A DNA stretch of 64,000 bases from Blastocatellia bacterium (GCA_035275065.1 DATENM010000105.1:62001-126000); one strand, 5' to 3'. Positions 7,772 through 17,749 are shown, numbered from the stretch's first letter. Made by a program: numbers and translations. Notes: generated by a model from the letters alone, not told the origin.

Positions 7772-10700
7772 ATGAAGACCGGACGTTTGTTGCTCGCCGC
7801 CGCACTCATCAGCAGTATTCTGCTTGCCGCCAGCTTCACCGCTTTAACCAATAACCAGACGGATGCGAAAACAGCGAATCGCGAAGAGGCGTATCGCGCC
7901 AACAACATCGGCGTCGCCCTGCTTGAGCAGTACAAGTACCCGGATGCGGTCAAAGAATTTCGCCGCGCCCTCGGCCTTGAGCCAAAGCTCGCCATGGCAC
8001 AGATCAATCTGGCCATCGCGCTCTTCTACGCCGGCGAATATGACGCCGCGCAGCGCGAAGCGAAGGCCGCTGAAACGGTTGCGCCTGCGGCGCCGCAGGT
8101 CTATTACACTCTTGGCATGATTGCCAAGGTGCAGAATCGCCCACCCGACGCGATGGCGGCTTTCAAGCGCGTTCTCGACATTGACCCGCGCGACCCCGGA
8201 GCGAATATTAACGTCGGCCAGCTCTACAAACAGCAGCGCGACTTCCCGAACGCCATCACCGCTTTCCGCCACGCGATTGAAACCGAGTCATATAACACCA
8301 CGGCGCTGTACGGCCTCGGCCTCACCCTGATGCAGTCGGGCCAGCGCGAAGAGGGCACGCGCGTGATGGCGGAGTTCAAGAAGGTAAGCGATGCCCACTA
8401 CGGCACGGATATCGGCAAAGAGTACCTGGAGCATGGGCGCTACGCCGAAGCGATTGCCTCGACCGGCGCCGAGCCCGAGCTGGTTTCAACGGCGACGCCC
8501 GAAGTCACCTTCGCGGACGCGACTGCGAGCGTGATCTCCGGCACACCACCGCAAGCCCCGGACGGTGTGCCCGCCGGCAAGGTCATCGGACGCGCGATCA
8601 ATGGTGCGGAGTGGAACAACAAGGCGAAGCGCGATCTGGCCGCTTCATTTGGCGGCGGCGTGACGCTGTTTGATTATGATGGCGATGGCGACCTTGATCT
8701 GTTTGTCACCAACGCCGCGTCACAGAAGCTCTACCGCAACGACGGCGGCAAATTCGTTGACGTGACCGAGACGGCGAGCCTGTCGAAGACGCCGGCGAAT
8801 ACCGTCGGCATCGCCGCGGTCGCCGGCGACTACGATAATGACGGCAAGCCCGATCTGCTCGTGCTGCGCTACGGCGGATTGACGCTTTATCACAACGATG
8901 GCAACGGCAAGTTCTCTGACGCGACCGCCGCCGCGGGCATTCCCAATTATCCTTACCTGGCGCTCTCGGTCGCGTTCGTAGATGTCGATCACGACACCGA
9001 CCTCGACATCTTCATCGCCGGCTGTGCCGACCTGACGAAGGCCCCGGCGGGTGCTGCCGGTCGTCAGCTAAGCTTTCCCGACGACTTCGCCGCCGCGCCG
9101 AATCTGCTGCTCAGGAACAATGGCGATGGCAAGTTCATCGACTACACGGCGGCGGCAAAACTGAGTGGCGGCACGGCGCACGCGGTCGCCGTCGTGCCGA
9201 CCGATTACGACAACCACCGTGACGTTGATCTGCTGGTCGTCAACGCCGGCGATCAACCGGCGCTTTACAGCAACCAGCGCGACGGCACGTTCCGCAACGT
9301 CGCCGCGGAAGTCGGGCTGACCGTCAAAGGCGCATTCACCTGCGCGGCGGCGGGCGACGTCAACAAAGACGGCTACACCGATTTCTTCTTTGGCCGTGCC
9401 GACGGCGCGGGCACACTGGCTGTGAGCGATGGGCGTGGCCGCTTCACGACCGCCGCGGCGTCTGCCGGAACCGAGGCCGTGACCGCCGCACAGTTTCTTG
9501 ATTACGACAATGACGGTTTGCTCGATCTGGTAATCGCGACCAGCAATGGTGTGCGCGTGCTGCGTAATCTCGGCAACAAATGGGAGAACACCAGCGAGCG
9601 CGCCATCAGCAAAGATCTCTTCGGCGCGGGAACCCTGATTCGCGCCTTTGCGGCAGGTGACATTGATGGCGATGACGACACAGACTTGATCGCCATCTCG
9701 GCGGCGGGCGAAGTCAAGGCGGCGCGCAACGACGGCGGCAATAAGAACGCTTCGCTGAGTGTGCGGCTTGTGGGTTTAAACGACAAGGGCAAGATACGCT
9801 TGCCCGTAGGCGCCAAGGTCGAGGCGCGCGCCGGTAGCCTTTACCAGAAGCTCGAAAATTATTCGGCCAGTCCGGCGCCCGCGCCTGCCAGCATCATCCT
9901 GGGTCTCGGCAAGCGCGCGGCATTTGACGCCGTGCGCGTCCTCTGGCCTTCGGGCACCTTGCAGTCCGAAACCGGCATCCCTCTCCCCAATGCCAAACCT
10001 AACGACAAACAATTACCGCTTGTCGGACGGTTCACCATCACAGAGAGTGACCGCAAGCCATCGTCCTGCCCTTTCCTGTACGCATGGAACGGCGAGCGCT
10101 TCGAGTTCATCACCGATTTCATGGGCGGCGGCGAGATGGGTTACTGGGAAGCGCCGGGCCAGCGCAACACGCCCGACCCGGATGAATATGTCCGCATCCG
10201 CGATGACCAATTGAAGGCGCGTGACGGGCGCTTTGAGCTGCGCGTCACCAACGAGCTTGAAGAAGTACTCTACGTTGATCGCCTGCAACTGATCGCCGTC
10301 GCGCATCCGGCAGACACGGAAATCTATCCCAACGAAGGCATGACCGAGCCGCCGCGGCCATTCAAGCTCTGGACGACGCGCAACGCGCATCCGCCGATCA
10401 CCGCCATAGATGATCGCGGTCGGGACGTGCGCGACCGGCTGGCGAAACGAGATCGCCGCTTCGTTGATGACTTCGCGCTGCACCGCATTCGCGGCTATGC
10501 CGAGCCGCACATGCTGACGATGAACCTCGGCGCGACGGCGCGGGGGCGCACCGTGTTGCTGCTCACGGGCTGGACCGATTACGCCTTTTCGAGCGACAAC
10601 GTCGCCGCTTCGCAATCGGGATTGGCGGCACAGTTGCCGGCGCTGCAAGTCAAAGATTCGCGGGGCCGCTGGCAGACCGTCATCGAAGACATCGGCATTC

Positions 10701-11383
10701 CCGTGGGCCGCCCGCAGACCGTGACGGTTGATCTGACCGGCAAGTTCCTGTCCGCGAGCCGCGAGGTGCGCATCGTGACCAACATGCGCATCTACTGGGA
10801 TCAGGTTCTGGTTGACACATCGGCGGGTGATGCGGCAATGCAGATGACCCGGCTTGACCCGCTCGTGGCCGACCTGCACTGGCGCGGGTTTTCAGCCGAG
10901 ACGACGCCCGACGGGCGCGAGCCGTTCGGCTATGATTACGCACGCGTCTCGTCGCAGTCGCCGTGGAAGACGATGCCCGGTCGCTACACGCGCGAAGGCG
11001 ACGTGCGCGAGCTGCTTATGAAAACCGACGATCTGTTCGTCGTCTCGCGGCCCGGCGACGAGATCATCTTATCCTTCGACGCGACGCGGCTGCCGCCTTT
11101 GCCGGCGGGCTGGAAGCGGACTTACTTGCTCTATGCCGACGGCTTCAGCAAGGAGATGGACATTCATTCGGCGAGCCCCGATGCGGTCGCGCCGTTGCCG
11201 TTTCACGGCATGAAGCAGTACCCGTACAGCGCACCGGAGAGCTATCCGCTGAGCGCCGCGCGCCGCCGTTTGATTGAGCGCTACAACACGCGCATCATCG
11301 CCGCGCCGCTGCCGCGCATCGAAAGCACGTTTGCCGAGCCGGTCATTGCGCCGAATCTATCAAGCGGCAATCCTCGCCGCTGA
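7772..11383 (+). CDS. Giant secreted TPR / FG-GAP / ASPIC-UnbV protein
   Basis: A 1203-residue exported protein. Residues 1-28 look like a signal peptide. TPR repeats cover about 40-210 (Y-R-A-N-N-I-G-V-A-L-L-E and repeats). From about 295 to 640 there are at least seven FG-GAP/VCBS calcium-binding repeats of the form D-Y-D-G-D-G-D-L-D-L. An ASPIC/UnbV segment follows (about 655-740; L-P-V-G-A-K-V and V-R-V-L-W-P-S-G). The last 450 residues form a further beta-rich region starting near C-P-F-L-Y-A-W-N-G that I do not recognise. The start at 7772 is chosen for the signal peptide; no clear ribosome site precedes it. The nitrilase gene starts 24 bases after the stop. Probably a surface or periplasmic beta-propeller scaffold; function unknown. 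Confidence 0.85.
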   Translation: MKTGRLLLAAALISSILLAASFTALTNNQTDAKTANREEAYRANNIGVALLEQYKYPDAVKEFRRALGLEPKLAMAQINLAIALFYAGEYDAAQREAKAAETVAPAAPQVYYTLGMIAKVQNRPPDAMAAFKRVLDIDPRDPGANINVGQLYKQQRDFPNAITAFRHAIETESYNTTALYGLGLTLMQSGQREEGTRVMAEFKKVSDAHYGTDIGKEYLEHGRYAEAIASTGAEPELVSTATPEVTFADATASVISGTPPQAPDGVPAGKVIGRAINGAEWNNKAKRDLAASFGGGVTLFDYDGDGDLDLFVTNAASQKLYRNDGGKFVDVTETASLSKTPANTVGIAAVAGDYDNDGKPDLLVLRYGGLTLYHNDGNGKFSDATAAAGIPNYPYLALSVAFVDVDHDTDLDIFIAGCADLTKAPAGAAGRQLSFPDDFAAAPNLLLRNNGDGKFIDYTAAAKLSGGTAHAVAVVPTDYDNHRDVDLLVVNAGDQPALYSNQRDGTFRNVAAEVGLTVKGAFTCAAAGDVNKDGYTDFFFGRADGAGTLAVSDGRGRFTTAAASAGTEAVTAAQFLDYDNDGLLDLVIATSNGVRVLRNLGNKWENTSERAISKDLFGAGTLIRAFAAGDIDGDDDTDLIAISAAGEVKAARNDGGNKNASLSVRLVGLNDKGKIRLPVGAKVEARAGSLYQKLENYSASPAPAPASIILGLGKRAAFDAVRVLWPSGTLQSETGIPLPNAKPNDKQLPLVGRFTITESDRKPSSCPFLYAWNGERFEFITDFMGGGEMGYWEAPGQRNTPDPDEYVRIRDDQLKARDGRFELRVTNELEEVLYVDRLQLIAVAHPADTEIYPNEGMTEPPRPFKLWTTRNAHPPITAIDDRGRDVRDRLAKRDRRFVDDFALHRIRGYAEPHMLTMNLGATARGRTVLLLTGWTDYAFSSDNVAASQSGLAAQLPALQVKDSRGRWQTVIEDIGIPVGRPQTVTVDLTGKFLSASREVRIVTNMRIYWDQVLVDTSAGDAAMQMTRLDPLVADLHWRGFSAETTPDGREPFGYDYARVSSQSPWKTMPGRYTREGDVRELLMKTDDLFVVSRPGDEIILSFDATRLPPLPAGWKRTYLLYADGFSKEMDIHSASPDAVAPLPFHGMKQYPYSAPESYPLSAARRRLIERYNTRIIAAPLPRIESTFAEPVIAPNLSSGNPRR

Positions 11384-11407
11384 AGTCATCAATACAGGAA
11401 GTGTAAT

Positions 11408-12421
11408 ATGCAGCACATTCGTTATTCCGTCGCGGCATGTCAGACAGACATGCCGAATCCCATAGAGCGCCGCGAGATGCGCCGCTCGACCGACCGCATG
11501 CTGGCCATGATTGACGCGGCGGTCGCCGGCGCCGCGCCCTTCCTGCCGCTGCGGCTGGCGGTCTTTCCCGAATTCGCTCACGCCGCGCCGGTCTTTCCCA
11601 CGGTCGAGGAGTTGCGGCAAAAGCTCGCCGTCGAAATCCCCAACGAGCATACCGAGCGCCTGGAGCAGAAAGCCCGCGAGCATGACATCTACATTCAAAG
11701 CGGCTCGATGATCGAACTCGACCCGAAGTGGCCGAATGTGGTCTTCAATACAACTTGCCTGATCGGGCCGCAGGGCGTGCTGTACAAGTACCGCAAGGTG
11801 AACACATGGATTCCTTACGAAGTTCACGCCAGCCCGCACGACCTTGAGGGCTACGACGAGCCCTTGTTTCCGGTTGCCGACACGCCGCTCGGTCGCATCG
11901 GCTGCGCCATCTGTTACGACTGGCTCTTTCCCGAAGCCATGCGGCAACTCGCGGCCAACGGCGCGGAGGTGATGATTCGGGTGTCGGCTTACATGGACCC
12001 GTGGGGCGCGACCGAGCCGATGGATTGGTGGACGGTGGTGAACCGTTGTCGCGCGCTTGAGAACACCGCTTATGTTGTCGCCGCCAATCAAGGCGCGCAG
12101 TTGAAATTCTATCCGCCCTACTCCTGGCCGGGCGGCAGCATGGTGGTTGATTTTGACGGGCGCATTCTGGCGCAGGCGTCGCCGGGGCCGGGCGAGCGCA
12201 TCGTTGTCGCGCCCATAGACATTTCGGCATTAAGACATGAGCGGGCGGCGCGGCGCGGCCATCATATGCTGGCGCACCTGCGCACGGAAGCCTACCCGGT
12301 CTACAGCCGCCATCAGTACCCGCCACCGATGGCGGGCGGTGACGGCGAGCTTTCCTATGAGCGCAACAACGAATTGATTGACGAAGCCAAGCGCCGCGTC
12401 GCTGAATCAGGCGAAGGCTAG
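11408..12421 (+). CDS. Carbon-nitrogen hydrolase (nitrilase superfamily)
   Basis: A 337-residue nitrilase-superfamily amidase. The Glu-Lys-Cys triad is visible as Glu55 in F-P-E-F, Lys130 in K-Y-R-K-V and Cys169 in C-A-I-C-Y-D-W. Such enzymes hydrolyse amides or carbamoyl compounds in the cytosol. The sequence around the cysteine and W-W-T-V-V-N-R-C-R-A-L-E-N fits the aliphatic amidase/N-carbamoyl-amino-acid amidase branch, though the substrate is unknown. An AGGAAG ribosome site lies just upstream. The gene follows the large propeller gene by 24 bases. Its stop overlaps the stop of the convergent DinB gene by three bases. Confidence 0.88.
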   Translation: MQHIRYSVAACQTDMPNPIERREMRRSTDRMLAMIDAAVAGAAPFLPLRLAVFPEFAHAAPVFPTVEELRQKLAVEIPNEHTERLEQKAREHDIYIQSGSMIELDPKWPNVVFNTTCLIGPQGVLYKYRKVNTWIPYEVHASPHDLEGYDEPLFPVADTPLGRIGCAICYDWLFPEAMRQLAANGAEVMIRVSAYMDPWGATEPMDWWTVVNRCRALENTAYVVAANQGAQLKFYPPYSWPGGSMVVDFDGRILAQASPGPGERIVVAPIDISALRHERAARRGHHMLAHLRTEAYPVYSRHQYPPPMAGGDGELSYERNNELIDEAKRRVAESGEG

Positions 12422-12951
12422 CCCCGGTCGCCATTCACCAGCGGCAGGTATTGTTTCCACGGGCCGACGGCTTCGCCATATTGCCGGCACATCACGCGGA
12501 GAACTTGCGCGACGTGACTGAGGTCATGCGCCACCCAGGTCGCCAGCAACTCGCCGAGCGTGACGCTGCCCAGCTCGGGATGCGTGCCGCGCAAGCGCAT
12601 CTGCTCAGGCCGCAGGCGCAATTCGGCAAGCGCCGTGAGATTCTGCCAGCGCAGGCCGGCAAATTCTTCCAGCAATTCTCCGAGCGATCTGCCGCGCGAT
12701 TTTTCAAACTGCGCGAAGCGGTCAAAAGGTGTGAACGCTTGCGCCTCGCCGCGCTCAAGAATGATTCGAGCCCGCGGCACCCAGTCGGTCTCTTCGCCGT
12801 GAATCAAATGGCCGACGACGTCGTAAGGGCTCCATGAATCGCCGCCCTCATTCGCGGTCAACCAGGCTTCGGGTAAGTCTTTGAGCAGCACACTCAACGT
12901 CTCCGGCGTACGGCGCAGAATCGCGATGGCTTCTTCAAGCTGAAATTCCAT
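12418..12951 (-). CDS. DinB/YfiT-like metal-dependent protein
   Basis: A 177-residue four-helix-bundle protein of the DinB superfamily. The three expected metal ligands are visible: His in V-V-G-H-L-I-H-G-E near residue 48, and the H-D-L-S-H pair near residues 140-144. S-W-S-P-Y-D-V-V-G-H-L is a typical DinB helix-2 sequence. Related enzymes transfer thiols or act on small amides, but many are uncharacterised. The start at 12951 (M-E-F-Q-L) is preferred to one 14 codons upstream because family members begin close to this helix. Gene tails overlap with the convergent nitrilase gene. Confidence 0.8.
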   Translation of the reverse strand: MEFQLEEAIAILRRTPETLSVLLKDLPEAWLTANEGGDSWSPYDVVGHLIHGEETDWVPRARIILERGEAQAFTPFDRFAQFEKSRGRSLGELLEEFAGLRWQNLTALAELRLRPEQMRLRGTHPELGSVTLGELLATWVAHDLSHVAQVLRVMCRQYGEAVGPWKQYLPLVNGDRG

Positions 12952-13015
12952 TTGCCCCTCATCAACGAACAAGCTGGCTCGCCTCTGCTTCAATCTCTTG
13001 CCTCAATTATAGCGA

Positions 13016-13090
13016 GCCGCCGGCGCGCCCGCAGCGCCCAAGGGGAGGATCAAGGTTGGCGGTCAGGTCTATTCGCTCAAGCAGAAGTAG
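13016..13090 (+). pseudogene. Relic of a BACON-like secreted-protein C-terminus
   Basis: A 24-codon stretch ending in TAG at 13088-13090 reads A-A-P-K-G-R-I-K-V-G-G-Q-V-Y-S-L-K-Q-K. This is the closing strand of BACON-type domains and mirrors the end of the gene at 59207 (R-I-G-G-Q-T-L-S-V-K-Q-K). An in-frame stop precedes it at 13010-13012, so nothing upstream is coding. It may be the last trace of a deleted gene; chance resemblance cannot be excluded. Confidence 0.35.
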
Positions 13091-13120
13091 CCGGCGGGTG
13101 GCTGGCGCGGCAGCGTTTGT

Positions 13121-14536
13121 TTATCGCGATCTCAGAATGAGCTTGCCGCTCGTGAATCGCACGGGGTTGCCCTTATCGTCAAAGCCGTCGAAGGTCATAT
13201 CGATCTGGCCGCCGCTGGCATTGGTCGCGTTAAGGCAGAGCGACTGGCTGCACGCTTTGCCGTTGGCAGGGATGTAATCGCCATTCTCTCCGCAAGCGAC
13301 AAACAGCCGGGCGAAGTCTGCCGCCGAGTTGGCCGCGAGCGTGATCAGATAACCGCCGTTGCTGTCGTACAGCACCGTTTTGTAGCTGGTGATGTGAAGG
13401 CCGACGCCGCCGACTTCGGTGAGCGTCATCCCGTAACGCCAGGCGGGCAAACGCCCGCCGCACGGCTGAGTGAAATCCGGCTGCACTTCGGGCGTGTCGA
13501 AAGTGATGCGCAGATTGGCGCCGCCCGGATAATGTTCCGTCAACGAGTAGACTGTCGGCGGCCAGACCGTATCGCTGGTTCCTGCGAAATCGGCTCTGGC
13601 AAAGATGCGAAAGTCCCTGCGCCCCGGCGTCTGCCTGAACAGATCATCCATAAGCACGCGGCCTTCGAGAAAGCTGTGGCCGTCGCGTTCCTGCACGGCA
13701 GACAAGATGGCGCCGGGGTAATCGTCCGTTGCCACACAGTTGCGGTAGTCGCCGAGCGCCAGGTGGCCGCCGGGCTCAGCCGGCGACGTGAAGATCACCG
13801 CTTCCATTCCCGTGCAGCCGGTCGAAGGATTAACATCGGTGTCGAAAAAGAGCTGGATGCCGCCCGTGTAAGGCGCGCCGGCAAATTCCATCAAGAAGTA
13901 AACGTAGGCGTTGTCGTTCGTCGCCCAGATGCGCAGAAAATCACTCCCCGCGATGTAGCGCCCGGACGAATCGAACGGCCCGTCACCGCCGGCGTCACTG
14001 AGGATCGGCGCGATCTCTGCCCAATCACTCGGGTCGCCGTCTATGTGGATGGTGCCGGGGGCGGGCGGCGGTCCGACGTCTTTGGGATGAACCGTAATCG
14101 GCCCGAAGACGCCGAGGTTATTGCTCTCGTCCGCTTCGCCCACAGCTTCCTGATCGTCAACAATAACGCCCAGGTAATAGGTTCCCGGCACAAGCGACGC
14201 CGGCAGATCAATGCTCGTCGTGCAGCCACCGGCTTCGTCTCGCGCCAGGCCAGCGATCTCGCAGGTTGCGCCGGTATCGAAGTCTTGCGGCGTGATCGTG
14301 GGATCAAGCGACAGATAGTAATGAAGGCGAAACGCGCCCGCCGGTTTTTTGCCCTGATTGAGAATTTCCGTCGAGACGTTTCGCAAAGGCGTGCCGACGA
14401 CGACGGTTGTGTCACTGCTGAAGTGGGCGACGATCAAATCCGGCAGCTTCTTCTTTTTCGCCAGGGCGACGGGTGCGCCTGGCAGGAGTAGCATCAAGAC
14501 CAGAAAAATTCCCCAAACCTTTGCTCGACCGCTCAT
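13121..14536 (-). CDS. Secreted CARDB-domain protein with sugar-binding-like middle domain
   Basis: A 471-residue exported protein. The signal peptide (about 1-26) ends with A-L-A. A CARDB domain follows at about 30-155 (L-P-D-L-I-V-A-H-F-S-S-D, then the diagnostic E-S-N-N-L-G). After a Pro-rich linker, I-D-G-D-P-S-D-W-A-E-I opens a domain of the type found in carbohydrate-binding CBM9-like modules (about 170-355). The last 110 residues form a Cys-containing domain that I do not recognise. The start at 14536 has AGGAAGG about 5 bases upstream. The gene ends the conserved stretch left of the tRNA fragment at 14575. Likely a cell-surface or extracellular adhesion protein. Confidence 0.8.
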   Translation of the reverse strand: MSGRAKVWGIFLVLMLLLPGAPVALAKKKKLPDLIVAHFSSDTTVVVGTPLRNVSTEILNQGKKPAGAFRLHYYLSLDPTITPQDFDTGATCEIAGLARDEAGGCTTSIDLPASLVPGTYYLGVIVDDQEAVGEADESNNLGVFGPITVHPKDVGPPPAPGTIHIDGDPSDWAEIAPILSDAGGDGPFDSSGRYIAGSDFLRIWATNDNAYVYFLMEFAGAPYTGGIQLFFDTDVNPSTGCTGMEAVIFTSPAEPGGHLALGDYRNCVATDDYPGAILSAVQERDGHSFLEGRVLMDDLFRQTPGRRDFRIFARADFAGTSDTVWPPTVYSLTEHYPGGANLRITFDTPEVQPDFTQPCGGRLPAWRYGMTLTEVGGVGLHITSYKTVLYDSNGGYLITLAANSAADFARLFVACGENGDYIPANGKACSQSLCLNATNASGGQIDMTFDGFDDKGNPVRFTSGKLILRSR

Positions 14537-14574
14537 AACCTTCCTAACTTCATTTGTGCCCATTGAAAGAATTG

Positions 14575-14617
14575 GTGGCCCCCGGAGGATTCGGACCTCC
14601 AACCGACGGATGATGAG
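14575..14617 (-). other. Displaced tRNA-Ile2 3' half (candidate attachment site)
   Basis: These 43 bases match 31988-32030, the 3' half of the tRNA-Ile2 gene, with 39 identities and the same orientation. They cover the acceptor 3' strand, the T arm, the variable loop and the 3' side of the anticodon arm. No matching 5' acceptor strand (GGCCCCC) occurs upstream, so this is not a working tRNA. A truncated tRNA 3' end of this kind is what tyrosine-recombinase islands leave at their far end. Confidence 0.7.
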
Positions 14618-14909
14618 GACTAATGATTCAACCGCGCCGCGAATTAACAATTGGCTGCAACGGGTTGAAATCTCTACAGCGTATCGCCACCGACCAGTCA
14701 GAAGAATACGGCTGATTAACGCTGATGTCTACTAACCTGGTCCCGAATTCGTCACCCCTGACCTCGCCTGGGTTATCCGCAGGATTTGAAACTCTATAGG
14801 AGTCCTTCTCGTTCCTACATACGCTCGGTTTTGCCAATCGTTGGCGCGGCGCTGCTTGAGGCCGGGATTGGGCCTTGCGGCTTTTTAAACTTTGGGGCAT
14901 GTGTTTCTT

Positions 14910-17564
14910 ATGTCTGCACAGATTTTGGCTACGAAACTTTATATCCCCCCGCCTCGGCCTAAAGCCGTCTTGCGCCCCCGTCTGATCGAGCGTCTGAACG
15001 AGGGCCTGCACCATAAGCTGACCCTCATATCTACCCCCGCCGGCTTTGGCAAGACCACGCTGCTCAGCGAATGGGTCGCCGGTTGCAAGCCGCCGGTGGG
15101 CTGGTTGTCACTGGATGAAGGGGATAACGATCCCGCACAGTTTCTAGCTTACCTCGCCGCCGCCTTGCAGGCGGTCGCGGCGAATATCGAGAAGGCGGTT
15201 GCGGGGATGCTGCAATCGCCGCAACCGCCGCCGACCGAAGCGATCTTAACCGCCTTGCTGAATGAGATCAGCGCCATCCCCGATGGTTTCGTCCTCATCC
15301 TTGACGACTACCACGTTATTGACGCCGAAGCGATTGATCGTGCCCTCGCCTTTCTCGTCGAACACCTGCCGCCGCAGATGCATGTGGTCATCGCCACCCG
15401 TGAGGACCCACAGCTCCCGCTGGCCCGTTTACGCGCCCGCGGCCAGTTGACCGAACTGCGCGTCGCCGACTTGCGGTTTACCCCCTCGGAAGCGGCTGAG
15501 TTTCTCAATCAGACCATGGGCCTCAAGCTCTCTGCGGAAGACGTTGCCGCTTTGGAAGCCCGCACCGAAGGCTGGATCGCCGGGCTGCAACTGGCCGCCA
15601 TTTCATTGCAGGGGCATAAAGACGCCGCCGGCTTCATCAAGTCGTTCACCGGCAGCCACCATTTCGTGCTCGACTATTTGGTTGAAGAGGTCCTACAGCA
15701 GCAGGCAGAAAGCGTCCAGACCTTCCTGCTGCGCACGTCTATCCTTGACCGGCTGTGCGGTCCCCTATGTGATGCCGTTCTGCTTGAACGATCTGGCTCG
15801 GGCCAGCAAACCCTCGCCACGCTTGAGCGCGCCAACCTGTTCATCATCCCCCTGGACAACGAGCGGCGCTGGTATCGCTATCACCACCTCTTCGCCGACT
15901 TGCTGCGGCAGAGGCTGCACCAGAGCATCGCCTCATCACCAGAGGATGCGGAGCGCCGCATCAACGAGCTGCACATCCGTGCCAGTCGGTGGTTTGAAGA
16001 GAATGGCCTGGCGATTGAAGCCTTCCACCATGCTGCCGCCGCTGATGATGTCGAGCGCGCCCAGCAACTCATCGCAGGAGACCGGATACCCCAGCACCTG
16101 CGCGGCGCGGTGGCCGCTATCTTAGACTGGCTAAAATCACTGCCAAAGACCGTCCTCGACGCCAGACCCTGGTTGTGGTGGAGGTATGCCTCATTGTTGT
16201 TGGTCAATGGCCAGACCGCAGGCGTGGAAGAGAAACTCCAAGCGGCTGAAGACGCCTTGCGAGGCCGCGAGGCGCAAGAGGAAGATCGAAACCTTGTCGG
16301 ACTGATTGCCGCTGCCAGGGCGGTGCTGGCTCTCACTCGTTACAAGGTAGACACCATGCTTGCCCAGTCGCGCCGCGCCCTGGAGTACCTGAACCCCGAC
16401 ATGGTTATTTCCCGCGCTACCGCTTATTGGACGATGGGGTATGCCTACCTCTTCTCGCGAGACTGGGCCGCCGCCCGCCGTGCCTTGACTGAAGCCATAT
16501 CGCTCAGCCAGGCAAGCGAGGATATCTTCACCGCCATCATCGCGACCGTTGGCCTGGGCAATGTCGAGGAAGCAGAAAACCAGCTCGGTCTGGCGGCCGC
16601 CACCTACCGGCGTGTGCTGCAAATGGCAGGTGATCAGCCGCTGCAAATTATCCACGAAGCGCATCTTGGCCTGGCCCGTATCCTTTACGAATGGAATGAT
16701 CTCGATGCCGCCGAACAACACGGGCGGCAGGGCCTCCACTTCGCGCGGCAGTATGACCGGGTGATTGATCGATTTATTCTCTGTGAAGTCTTTCTCGCGC
16801 GTCTGCAACTCGCCCGCAAAGACGTGGCCGGCGCGGCGGCCATTCTCGCTCAAGCCAGTCAGTCCGTGCGCCAGCCTAACTTCGCGCATCGGGCGGCTGA
16901 AGTGGCTGCTGCACAGGTGCTTACTTTCCTTCATCAGGGCAATCTGGTGGCCGCCGAGCGGCTGGCCGAGACGCACCAGCTCCCCATCAGCCAGGCGCGG
17001 GTCCACCTGGCCAGGGGAAACGCGGCGGCAGCCCTGGCGGTGCTGGAGCGACTGCGCCAACAGGCGGAGGCCAGGGGCTGGGAGGATGAACGGCTCAAGG
17101 TGATGGTCCTCCAATCGGTGGCTTACGATGTGCAGGGCGAACAAGACAAGGCGCTACAACTGCTGGGAGACGCCCTGGCGCTGGCAGAGCCCGGAGGCTT
17201 CGTCCGCCTCTTTATCGACGAAGGTGCGCCAATGGCTCACCTGTTGGCGGCGGCGGCTCGTGGCGTGATGCCAGAGTATGTCGGTAAGCTGCTGGCGGTA
17301 TTTGAAACCGAGAAGCGGAAAAGCGAGGACCAATCTTCACTGCCCCCGGCCTCACCTGCCCAGCTCGGCAGCGAGCCATTGAGCCGACGCGAGTTAGAAG
17401 TGCTACGCCTCATTGCCCAGGGACTCTCCAATCAAGAGATCGGCGAGCGGCTCTTCCTCGCCCTGATAACGGTCAAAGGGCACAATCAGAGAATCTTCTC
17501 GAAGCTAGAGGTAAGAAACCGCACGGAAGCCGTCGCGCGGGCTCGCGAGCTGGGGCTGTTATAG
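14910..17564 (+). CDS. LuxR-family ATP-dependent regulator (MalT/LAL type)
   Basis: An 884-residue STAND-type regulator. The P-loop is P-A-G-F-G-K-T-T at residues 43-50; L-I-L-D-D-Y-H is the Walker B region near 130. The AAA/winged-helix part is followed by a long helical, TPR-like sensor region (about 350-780). A LuxR-type helix-turn-helix closes the protein at about 820-884 (L-S-R-R-E-L-E-V-L-R-L-I-A-Q-G-L-S-N-Q-E-I). One oddity is A-L-I-T-V-K-G-H in the recognition helix where S-x-x-T-V-K-x-H is usual. Start 14910 gives M-S-A-Q-I-L-A-T-K-L, the common N-terminus of this family. Such proteins bind ATP and an inducer and activate transcription. The inducer is unknown; three small genes downstream are possible targets. 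Confidence 0.9.
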   Translation: MSAQILATKLYIPPPRPKAVLRPRLIERLNEGLHHKLTLISTPAGFGKTTLLSEWVAGCKPPVGWLSLDEGDNDPAQFLAYLAAALQAVAANIEKAVAGMLQSPQPPPTEAILTALLNEISAIPDGFVLILDDYHVIDAEAIDRALAFLVEHLPPQMHVVIATREDPQLPLARLRARGQLTELRVADLRFTPSEAAEFLNQTMGLKLSAEDVAALEARTEGWIAGLQLAAISLQGHKDAAGFIKSFTGSHHFVLDYLVEEVLQQQAESVQTFLLRTSILDRLCGPLCDAVLLERSGSGQQTLATLERANLFIIPLDNERRWYRYHHLFADLLRQRLHQSIASSPEDAERRINELHIRASRWFEENGLAIEAFHHAAAADDVERAQQLIAGDRIPQHLRGAVAAILDWLKSLPKTVLDARPWLWWRYASLLLVNGQTAGVEEKLQAAEDALRGREAQEEDRNLVGLIAAARAVLALTRYKVDTMLAQSRRALEYLNPDMVISRATAYWTMGYAYLFSRDWAAARRALTEAISLSQASEDIFTAIIATVGLGNVEEAENQLGLAAATYRRVLQMAGDQPLQIIHEAHLGLARILYEWNDLDAAEQHGRQGLHFARQYDRVIDRFILCEVFLARLQLARKDVAGAAAILAQASQSVRQPNFAHRAAEVAAAQVLTFLHQGNLVAAERLAETHQLPISQARVHLARGNAAAALAVLERLRQQAEARGWEDERLKVMVLQSVAYDVQGEQDKALQLLGDALALAEPGGFVRLFIDEGAPMAHLLAAAARGVMPEYVGKLLAVFETEKRKSEDQSSLPPASPAQLGSEPLSRRELEVLRLIAQGLSNQEIGERLFLALITVKGHNQRIFSKLEVRNRTEAVARARELGLL

Positions 17565-17749
17565 CCAAACCCCGGGCGCTTTTTCCTCAGTCGCCTCAAA
17601 ACAATACCCAAAACCATACTTTAGTATCTACACGCCCATACCGCATTAACGATATTTTGGGTGTGTCAGTAGCCGTGGCGAGCGGCACAGCTTAAAACAG
17701 CGTTGGTTGCAGCCGCCTAATATTAAGCGGCTAGCGGAGGGAATAGTCG

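Noticed and set aside
14575..14650. A second complete tRNA gene near 14.6 kb
   Set aside because: Only the 3' half can be aligned; no 5' acceptor strand or D arm completes it, so it is called a displaced fragment.
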